Under the pieces are notes generated by a model that was not told where the DNA came from, searched no databases, and worked only from the letters and a program-made list of their open reading frames with translations. Positions 58,443 to 64,000 of a DNA stretch of 64,000 nt are shown here, in pieces. Origin of the DNA: Clostridiales bacterium (GTDB lineage Bacteria; Bacillota; Clostridia; Oscillospirales; Oscillospiraceae); assembly GCA_004556755.1 (NCBI GenBank), contig SFFW01000005.1, positions 1 through 64,000 on the forward strand, given 5' to 3'. A program made the position numbers and the translations under genes. Position 1 is the first letter of the stretch, and each line of letters opens with the position of its first letter.

Positions 58443-58862
58443 ATGAGGAATTGGTTTATACGTTTTATGACCGGACGCTACGGAGGCGACCAGCTCAACA
58501 GGCTTGTCTCGTTCGTGAGCATTGCATTTGCGGTGCTTGCTATAATATTCAGCTTCGCCATGAGCGACAGCCCGGTCGGCAGCGTGCTTTGGGTGATCGC
58601 CCTTGCGTTTCTTGCCATCGTATATTACCGTGCGTTTTCAAAGGACTTCAACAGACGCAGCGACGAGAATACCCGCTACCTGAGGCTCAGATACAAGGTC
58701 TCGTCGTTTATAAGGCTCAGGCAGGAGCGTTGGAGACAGCGCAGGGAGTATAAATTCTTCACCTGCCCCTCATGCAAGACGACGCTCAGAGTGCCGAGAG
58801 GCAAGGGCAGCATCAACATAGTGTGCCGCAAGTGCGGCTACTCCTTCAGAGGCAAGAGCTGA
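58443..58862 (+). CDS. Two-helix membrane protein with C-terminal zinc ribbon
   Basis: 139 residues. Two hydrophobic helices (about 25-45 and 50-65), a basic stretch (RLRQERWRQRREYK), then a zinc ribbon CPSCKTTLRVPRGKG and VCRKCGYSF. Three bases before the DUF5685 gene. Function unknown. AAGGTGA before ATG 58443. Confidence 0.78.
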   Translation: MRNWFIRFMTGRYGGDQLNRLVSFVSIAFAVLAIIFSFAMSDSPVGSVLWVIALAFLAIVYYRAFSKDFNRRSDENTRYLRLRYKVSSFIRLRQERWRQRREYKFFTCPSCKTTLRVPRGKGSINIVCRKCGYSFRGKS

Positions 58863-58865
58863 GCC

Positions 58866-59714
58866 ATGTTCGGCTTTGTTGCGGCGAATCCCGCCATGCT
58901 CACAAAGGAGCGGTTTGCCCGATATAAGGAGTGCTACTGCGGACTTTGCCATGCGCTCAAGGACAGGTACGGCTTTGCCGCAAAGCTGGGGCTTACCTAT
59001 GACATGACCTTTCTTGTGCTGCTGCTCAATTCGCTGTACGAGCCGGCGGAGCTTCACGGCGAGGCGAGGTGTTCGGCGCATCCGCTCTCCCGTCGGGGCT
59101 ACTGGCAGTCGGAGATAAGCGACTATGCGGCGGATATGAATGTTCTGCTTGCCTACCTCAACTGTCGGGACGACTGGCAGGACGATATGAATGTCTTAAA
59201 GCTTGCCGAGGCGAGAGCGCTAAATAGCAATGCCGAGCGTATACTTCTCATGTATCCGAGACAGGCTGCCGCAGTCAAGGCGGGTATGTCTGAGCTTGAC
59301 CGCATCGAGAAAAGTCGGGTGCCTGCGCCCGACGCCGCAGCAGCCGCCTTCGGCGGATTGATGGCGGAGCTGTTCGTGTGGAAAGAGGATCGCTGGAGCG
59401 GGAGACTTCGTGCGCTCGGTATGGCGCTCGGAAAATTCATTTATATTATGGATGCCTGTATTGACCTGCGGAGCGATAAGCGCTATTATAAATACAATCC
59501 GCTTCTCGACCTGTACGGGCGCATCGACGAGGAGGAGCGTTTTCGGGAGATACTCGAAATGCTCATGGCCGACTGCGTAAGGAGCTTTGACGCTCTGCCC
59601 CTGGTGCGGGATGCCGACATACTGAAAAATATACTTTGTTTCGGTGTTTGGAATAAATTCAACAAGCACTACAACATAAAAGGAGCAGTGCCTGATGGTA
59701 CAAGACCCCTATAA
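58866..59714 (+). CDS. DUF5685 family protein
   Basis: 282 residues, helical, with the N-terminal signature ERFARYKECYCGLCHALKDRYG and conserved LTYDMTFLVLLLNSLYE. Three cysteines close together suggest metal binding. The protein family is found in Clostridia beside DnaJ-like genes and has no known function to me. Overlaps the J-protein gene by 20 bases. Confidence 0.8.
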   Translation: MFGFVAANPAMLTKERFARYKECYCGLCHALKDRYGFAAKLGLTYDMTFLVLLLNSLYEPAELHGEARCSAHPLSRRGYWQSEISDYAADMNVLLAYLNCRDDWQDDMNVLKLAEARALNSNAERILLMYPRQAAAVKAGMSELDRIEKSRVPAPDAAAAAFGGLMAELFVWKEDRWSGRLRALGMALGKFIYIMDACIDLRSDKRYYKYNPLLDLYGRIDEEERFREILEMLMADCVRSFDALPLVRDADILKNILCFGVWNKFNKHYNIKGAVPDGTRPL

Positions 59715-60336
59715 GGTCCTCGGTGTCTCGCCCGACGCATCAGACGAGGAGATCAAAAAAGCTTACCGTGAGCTGGCAAAGAAATATCACCCGGACCGCA
59801 ATCCGGGGGACGAGTACGCCGCTCAGAAGATGAACGAAATAAATGCCGCCTATGACCAGATCAAAAACGGCAACGTCGATCAGCAAAGCGGCTACGGACC
59901 CTACGGAGCGGGTTACAACCCCTTCGGCGGTTTCGGTGGTTTTGGCGGCTTCAGCGATTTCGGCACCGGCGGCGAACAGCCGAACGATCCGCCGGAGTAC
60001 CGTGCGGCGATAAACTATATGCGCAACCACAGATACAGCGAAGCGATAAGCGTCCTTGCGACGATCCCGGTGGCGCAGCGCGACGCAAGGTGGTACTACC
60101 TTAACGCAATGGCAAACCTGTCCGCAGGCAACAGAATTGCGGCGCTTGAAAATGCAAGGCGTGCCGTGGAGATCGAGCCGGACAACACCCGCTATCAGAA
60201 GCTTTTGGATATGCTGCAAAACAGCGGCAGAGAGTACCGTGAATATTCGGATCAGACCTCGGTCGGCTGCTGCGACCCCTGCGGCTGCTACCTCTGCTTC
60301 TCGATGTGTACTCCGTGGGGCGGTTGCTGCTGCTGA
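59695..60336 (+). CDS. DnaJ-domain protein with cysteine-rich tail
   Basis: 213 residues. J domain (4-68) with HPD at 32-34 (KKYHPDRNPG), a Gly/Phe-rich segment (65-95), a TPR-like helical part (105-180, RYSEAISVLATIPVAQRDAR), and a C-terminal tail with nine cysteines in about 23 residues (GCCDPCGCYLC, MCTPWGGCCC). It is not the classical DnaJ: no zinc-finger CXXCXGXG repeats. Likely an Hsp70 co-chaperone for a metal- or thiol-containing client, perhaps DUF5685; inference. Confidence 0.88.
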   Translation: MVQDPYKVLGVSPDASDEEIKKAYRELAKKYHPDRNPGDEYAAQKMNEINAAYDQIKNGNVDQQSGYGPYGAGYNPFGGFGGFGGFSDFGTGGEQPNDPPEYRAAINYMRNHRYSEAISVLATIPVAQRDARWYYLNAMANLSAGNRIAALENARRAVEIEPDNTRYQKLLDMLQNSGREYREYSDQTSVGCCDPCGCYLCFSMCTPWGGCCC

Positions 60337-60360
60337 CGGAATAAAGCGATATGATGTAAG

Positions 60361-60388
60361 AAAAGGGACTGCAAGCAGTCCCTTTTAT
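60361..60388. terminator. Bidirectional terminator
   Basis: AAAAGGGACTG-CAAG-CAGTCCCTTTT between convergent genes. Confidence 0.88.
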
Positions 60389-60389
60389 A

Positions 60390-61424
60390 CTATGCAAACA
60401 GCCGTTCGGCTTCCTCGGCGCAGAACTCGTCGAGGGAGGCAAAATCGACCTTCGGGCGGTAACACGCCTCAAGCTCGTCGTGCAGGAGCTTTGCCTGCTC
60501 AAGGTAGCGGCAAGCCTCCGCAATGAGCGACCTTTTAAGCTCCTGACGGCGCCGCAGCTCATCCTTGTGCCTTGCGAGAGTCTCCTTAGGCACGAGCGCA
60601 TCGAGCCGTATCCGGCGCTTTGCCTTCGCCCCCGGCATGAGCGATGCCGACACGAAGCCAAGCCCGCAGTCAGGCAGAAGCAGCGCCTCAGTAAGCTCCG
60701 GCAGCAGCGGCGAGCGGCAGCGGATGATGCGTCCACCGAAGTGCCGCAGCAGCTCATCAAAGTAGTATTTTTCGAGACCGAGGCGGTCGTCGATGAGATA
60801 AACGTGTTTACATAATTCTTCGACGGTGCCGCAAAGCACCTCCTCTCCGGTGCAGCCGATGGAGTGGATGAAGCCTTCGCTTATCCGTTTCGGGGAGCCG
60901 CTCTGTGCGCTTGAGCCGAGAGCGGCGGCGCTCCTTGCGCAGCTTTCGGCGGCGGAAACTGTGTTTTTTGCGATAAGTCCCGGAATTTCGGCACTTTTTA
61001 CGCTGCCCGCCGCAGAGAGATAGGCGTAGGCGCTTTTGTACATTGCTCTGTATTTTTCGGTGAGCTGCGGGATGCGCTCGTCGTCGCAGTGTGCGCAGAA
61101 GCGACCGAGGTTTACATAATCAGAATCATATCCGAAGAACCTCGGTTCGAGGATATGCGGCGCCGTGGCGTCGGCGTAGCCGATGCGCAGTTCGGGAAAG
61201 TACACGCCGTCAAGCGACTCAGGGTCGCCGGAGCAGAGTATGTAGACGACCTCGAAGCCGTGCGCTTCGGCGCTTTCGGCAAGCTTCCGCATGAAGCTTG
61301 ACTTGCCGCAGCCGGGACCGCCCTTTATAAGCCGCAGGCAGTCGCCGGGGCTTGACACAAAATCGACGTACAGCGAGTGAAAGCCGTGGGCGGAGTTTGC
61401 GCCCAGAAAAAATTCTACAGCCAT
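60390..61424 (-). CDS. P-loop ATPase of the PRK06851 type
   Basis: 344 residues. Walker A LIKGGPGCGKSSFMRKLAES near 38-57, then VVYILCSGDPESLDGVYFPE and a second half starting near 195 (LCKHVYLIDDRLGLEKYYFD). The two-part layout resembles PRK06851-family nucleotide-binding proteins of Clostridia and Bacilli, of unknown role; the second P-loop is degenerate here. ATG at 61424 with GGGGGT upstream. Confidence 0.72.
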   Translation of the reverse strand: MAVEFFLGANSAHGFHSLYVDFVSSPGDCLRLIKGGPGCGKSSFMRKLAESAEAHGFEVVYILCSGDPESLDGVYFPELRIGYADATAPHILEPRFFGYDSDYVNLGRFCAHCDDERIPQLTEKYRAMYKSAYAYLSAAGSVKSAEIPGLIAKNTVSAAESCARSAAALGSSAQSGSPKRISEGFIHSIGCTGEEVLCGTVEELCKHVYLIDDRLGLEKYYFDELLRHFGGRIIRCRSPLLPELTEALLLPDCGLGFVSASLMPGAKAKRRIRLDALVPKETLARHKDELRRRQELKRSLIAEACRYLEQAKLLHDELEACYRPKVDFASLDEFCAEEAERLFA

Positions 61425-61498
61425 AATTTGACCCCCATACATAAATTCAAATCATGCTATGCAGCCGACGGCGCATATGTGAAGGCAGGAGGAACACG

Positions 61499-62140
61499 GT
61501 GAAAAAATACGTCTTTTTCGATTTCGACGGAACGCTGTTCGACACGGCGGAGGGAATAGTCAAAAGCGTGCAGTATGCACTCAAAAAGCTTGGGATAGAT
61601 GCAGAGCCGAGCGAGCTTATGTGCTTTGCCGGACCTCCGCTTGAGGATATGTTTAGGCAAAAATACGGCATGGACGAGGCCACGGCGCTCAAGGCGGTCG
61701 GCTATTTCAGAGAGCGCTACAAGCCGATAGGCTGGAAGGAGTGCCGACCCTTTGACGGAGTGGCGGAGCTTTTAACCAAACTTCGGCAGGCGGGCATAAC
61801 GATCGCCGTTGCGACCTCAAAGCCGGAGTATTTCACCAACGCCATCCTTGAAAATGCGGGACTTCTTACCGCTGTTGACTTTGTCGGCGGCTCGCTTTTT
61901 GACGGCACGAGGGGCAAAAAGCACGAGGTCATAGCCTACGTTTTGGAGCATTTCGGCATCTCGCCCGACGAGGCGGTGATGGTCGGCGACAGAATGTACG
62001 ACGTTGACGGAGCCAAAAAGTGCGGCATGGACTGCATCGGTGTTTCCTACGGCTACGCAGAGCCGGGCGAGCTTATGAGCCACGGCGCACTCTGCGTTGC
62101 GGACACGACGCAGGAGCTCTACGAGATACTGACAAAATGA
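61499..62140 (+). CDS. HAD-family phosphatase, phosphoglycolate phosphatase-like
   Basis: 213 residues from a GTG with AGGAGGA upstream. HAD motifs: FFDFDGTLFDT (I), VATSKPE (II), and GDRMYDVDGAKKCGM (IV); helical cap of type C1. Likely acts on a small phosphoester such as phosphoglycolate, PPi or a nucleotide. Confidence 0.88.
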   Translation: MKKYVFFDFDGTLFDTAEGIVKSVQYALKKLGIDAEPSELMCFAGPPLEDMFRQKYGMDEATALKAVGYFRERYKPIGWKECRPFDGVAELLTKLRQAGITIAVATSKPEYFTNAILENAGLLTAVDFVGGSLFDGTRGKKHEVIAYVLEHFGISPDEAVMVGDRMYDVDGAKKCGMDCIGVSYGYAEPGELMSHGALCVADTTQELYEILTK

Positions 62141-62172
62141 AAAATGACGGTGCTTTGCACCGTCATTTTTCA
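62138..62172. terminator. Bidirectional terminator
   Basis: AAAATGACGGTGC-TTT-GCACCGTCATTTTT between convergent genes. Confidence 0.88.
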
Positions 62173-62670
62173 CGTTATCGGAAGTCTTATGATCTCAAGA
62201 TCTCTGTCCATTGCGTACTTTATCGTGTTCCATGTGCCGCCGCTTTTGCCGCCGTAGCAGGCGATGAGAATGCTCGACTTATCGACCATGTAGCGGTTGC
62301 GGTCCATCATGCAGGTGGGCGTGTAGCGGTTGGAGACAAGATGCACGGCGTCGCACTCCATGAGTATGTCACGGTAGCGCTTGCGGCTTTCCGCAGGCCA
62401 GCGCTCGTCCTGTCCGTCGTACGGAACGGCCGCTTCGAGGGTTATCCCGACTCTGCGCTTTCGCAGGGCGATTACCGCCTCGGCGCAGTACATATCGCAG
62501 CCGAGAGCCATGCCGCATATAAAGTGAGTCACGCCCGATTCGCAGACCGCCTCGACGACGGAACAGAGCTTTTCCTTAAACCCGACGCACATGGGGTCAT
62601 TTTCGTTGTAGCCCCACGGAAGCTTTGCGGGTCTGTGTCCCGTAAAGCAGCAGCTTTTCCCGAATTCCAT
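62170..62670 (-). CDS. SLOG-domain protein, DUF1273/YpsA-like
   Basis: 166 residues: CCFTGHRPAKLPWG at the start, GVTHFICGMALGCDMYCAEA with the nucleotide-binding glycine and GKSGGTWNTIKYA near the end. SLOG folds bind nucleotide-derived ligands; YpsA relatives influence cell division in Bacilli. Ligand here unknown. Confidence 0.85.
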   Translation of the reverse strand: MEFGKSCCFTGHRPAKLPWGYNENDPMCVGFKEKLCSVVEAVCESGVTHFICGMALGCDMYCAEAVIALRKRRVGITLEAAVPYDGQDERWPAESRKRYRDILMECDAVHLVSNRYTPTCMMDRNRYMVDKSSILIACYGGKSGGTWNTIKYAMDRDLEIIRLPIT

Positions 62671-62734
62671 TTGCGTTCCTCCCTCTATGCTATGAAGATA
62701 TTTTATCCCATTGAGAGAAAAAAGTCAAAGGCTA

Positions 62735-62762
62735 TTGACAAAACAGCATAGGTGATTATAAT
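62735..62762 (+). promoter_or_regulatory. Promoter of the ribU transcript
   Basis: TTGACA (62735-62740), 16 bp, TATAAT (62757-62762). Confidence 0.78.
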
Positions 62763-62782
62763 GAAATCAACCGAATAGACGT

Positions 62783-62892
62783 ATCTTCAGGGCAGGGTTC
62801 AATTCCCGACCGGCGGTAAAGTCCGCGAGCCGAAAGGCAGATCCGGTGTGATTCCGGAACCGACAGTACAGTCTGGATGGAAGAAGATGCTT
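62783..62892 (+). ncRNA. FMN riboswitch (RFN element)
   Basis: Conserved blocks ATCTTCAGGGCAGGG, CCCGACCGGCGGT, GCGAGCC, GATCCGGTGTGATTCCGG and CGACAGT then ACAGTCTGGATGGAAGAAGAT. Controls the riboflavin transporter gene downstream. Confidence 0.97.
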
Positions 62893-62906
62893 GCGTTATC
62901 TGCGAG

Positions 62907-62944
62907 CGCCTGAAAGATATTATCTTTCGGGCGATTATTTTTCT
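62907..62944 (+). terminator. Riboswitch terminator upstream of ribU
   Basis: CGCCTGAAAGAT/ATCTTTCGGGCG stem, then ATTATTTTTC. Confidence 0.85.
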
Positions 62945-62958
62945 CGGAGGTAACAAAA

Positions 62959-63711
62959 ATGGAAAACCTGAAAAGCCTGTATTTGCAGGTGAAGGACAAT
63001 CTTACCTTTGTCCTGACCTGCCTTGCGGTGTTTGCGGCGCTTTTTGCGCTTGCGCTCATCTTTGAGCGCTGCGTGCTGAAGCAGCGCAAAAAGCTCGGCA
63101 GCACGCACTTCCTTGCGTACACCGCAATTTTCTCCGCAATGGCGGGAGTTTTGATGTTCATTGAGATACCGCTGTTTTTCGCTCCCTCATTCTACGAGAT
63201 CGACCTCAGCGAGATACCCATAATGATCTGTACCTTCTACCTCGGACCCGTGGCGGGCGTTGTGGCGGAGCTGCTCAAGATCATCGTGAAGCTGGCGTTT
63301 AAGGGTACGACGACCGCATTCGTCGGCGACTTTGCAAACTTCGTCGTCGGCTGCTCCTTCGTGCTTCCGGCGTCCTGCATATACCACCTCAAAAAGAGCA
63401 AGAAGTCGGCGCTTTGGGGCATGGTCGCCGGCACCGCCGTGATGACGGTGTTCGGAAGCCTGTTCAATGCGGTGTACCTTCTGCCTGCGTTTTCAAAGCT
63501 TTTCGGACTGCCGCTCGATGCGATAATCGCCATGGGCGGAGAGGTGAACTCTGCGATAAACAGTGTTTCGACCTTGGTGCTGTTTGCCGTCGTGCCGTTT
63601 AATCTCCTGAAGGGCATTATCATTACGGTCGTCACCATGCTGCTCTACAAGCGTGTGTCGCCGCTGCTGCACAAGGGCGACGAAAGGCTCCGCCAAAGAC
63701 ACGCTAAGTAA
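62959..63711 (+). CDS. ribU: Riboflavin ECF transporter S component RibU
   Basis: 250 residues with six helices: YTAIFSAMAGVLMFIEIPLF, DLSEIPIMICTFYLGPVAGV then VAELLKIIVKL and FVVGCSFVLPASCIYHL, the RibU pattern. Slightly longer than usual because of an N-terminal helix (about 12-35). Riboflavin specificity is supported by the FMN riboswitch. GGAGG precedes the ATG. Convergent with and overlapping the last gene by eight bases. Confidence 0.93.
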   Translation: MENLKSLYLQVKDNLTFVLTCLAVFAALFALALIFERCVLKQRKKLGSTHFLAYTAIFSAMAGVLMFIEIPLFFAPSFYEIDLSEIPIMICTFYLGPVAGVVAELLKIIVKLAFKGTTTAFVGDFANFVVGCSFVLPASCIYHLKKSKKSALWGMVAGTAVMTVFGSLFNAVYLLPAFSKLFGLPLDAIIAMGGEVNSAINSVSTLVLFAVVPFNLLKGIIITVVTMLLYKRVSPLLHKGDERLRQRHAK

Positions 63712-64000
63712 CAGCCGAGAGCCTTCGGATGCTTAAAAACAGGTTGAGGCACTCGTTAAAGTAGATTATCGCAATGTAGCCCGTGAGGGCATAGACGGGC
63801 AGCAGCTTCCACACGAGGAGAACGCCGAGGGCGGCGTCGAGGATGTTTATCCCCATGCTCCAAAGCTGCTGACCGAGACCCTTCAGGCAGCCGTCCACCA
63901 CCGTGTCGAGGTACATGATCGGAATGAGCGGAGATAGCACACGGATGTAATACCCCGCCTCGGACGAGGAGTAGACGGCAAGACCGATCTTTTCACCGAA
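63704..64000 (-). CDS. SpoVB-like polysaccharide flippase, C-terminal part (runs off the window)
   Basis: The frame is open from the right edge of the window to TAG at 63704; at least 98 residues are visible. LSPLIPIMYLDTVVDGCLKG and then LGQQLWSMGINILDAALGVL plus GYIAIIYFNECLNLFLSIRR are close to the last helices of SpoVB/MVF proteins. A second member of this family is at 36832-38439. Confidence 0.82.
   Translation of the reverse strand, partial: FGEKIGLAVYSSSEAGYYIRVLSPLIPIMYLDTVVDGCLKGLGQQLWSMGINILDAALGVLLVWKLLPVYALTGYIAIIYFNECLNLFLSIRRLSAVT

Noticed and set aside
1..64000. CRISPR array, rRNA operon or complete prophage
   Set aside because: No regularly spaced repeats, no rRNA sequence and no phage structural or integrase genes found.

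Overview
The window looks like a chromosomal segment of a low-sporulation or non-sporulating member of the Clostridia, most like the Oscillospirales/Ruminococcaceae. The evidence is: moderately GC-rich coding DNA, strong AGGAGG-type ribosome sites, a Gram-positive envelope gene set (LCP protein, class B sortase and substrate, RodA, DacF-type carboxypeptidase, SpoVB/MurJ-type flippases), anaerobe redox genes (NfnAB, an EFR1 flavodoxin/ferredoxin fusion, iron-dependent alcohol dehydrogenase), a phosphate two-component system and several riboswitches. Family-level placement is inference.

Layout. 1-760 holds what looks like the edge of an integrated element (the 3' half of a tRNA-Arg(CCT) gene plus its terminator) and a frameshifted small gene. 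792-5130 has an iron alcohol dehydrogenase and a four-gene operon: membrane-anchored protein, HprK-like kinase, radical SAM/SPASM enzyme and PqqD-like protein. It resembles a peptide-modification (RiPP-type) system without an obvious precursor. 5277-9062 is surface biology: SGNH hydrolase, LCP protein, a minimal sortase substrate and its class B sortase. 9068-13353 is TPP-riboswitch-controlled thiT, then rpmH-rnpA-yidD-yidC-khpB-acpP, without dnaA beside it. 13410-18606 carries EFR1 ferredoxin/TetR, rodA, tsaE-tsaB, upp and ogt. 18667-23335 carries a PRTase, an unusual sodium-symporter gene that has lost its stop codon, obgE, rpmA and rplU.

23477-28732 is a phosphate regulon (PhoP/PhoR-like pair plus Na/Pi symporter, both preceded by TTTTACA repeats at 11-bp spacing) followed by plsY. 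28804-32501 contains two paralogous small proteins of unknown function, an MFS/GntR pair, and an S-box (SAM) riboswitch in front of an N-formylglutamate amidohydrolase-like gene. 32547-41888 carries nfnBA, galM, rqcP, hup, a flippase, an MBL-fold protein, murC and cca. 41888-44121 runs on into udg, a DUF2156 protein and a GNAT enzyme. 44156-47163 is an ABC importer of the TrpXYZ type. Its leader encodes a 34-residue peptide with eight consecutive Tyr/Phe codons and a complete four-segment attenuator; this is the best regulatory find here.

47240-64000 holds pgi, a DacF-like carboxypeptidase, an AI-2E-type permease, a NifS-like desulfurase, mtaB, serC-serA, a YD-repeat lipoprotein, a zinc-ribbon/DUF5685/DnaJ cluster with a cysteine-rich J-protein tail, a P-loop ATPase, a HAD phosphatase, a SLOG protein, FMN-riboswitch-controlled ribU and the end of another flippase. 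Two MITE-like structured repeats (54487-54757 and 57036-57350) flank serC-serA and share a core; shorter relatives lie near 2080 and 5171.
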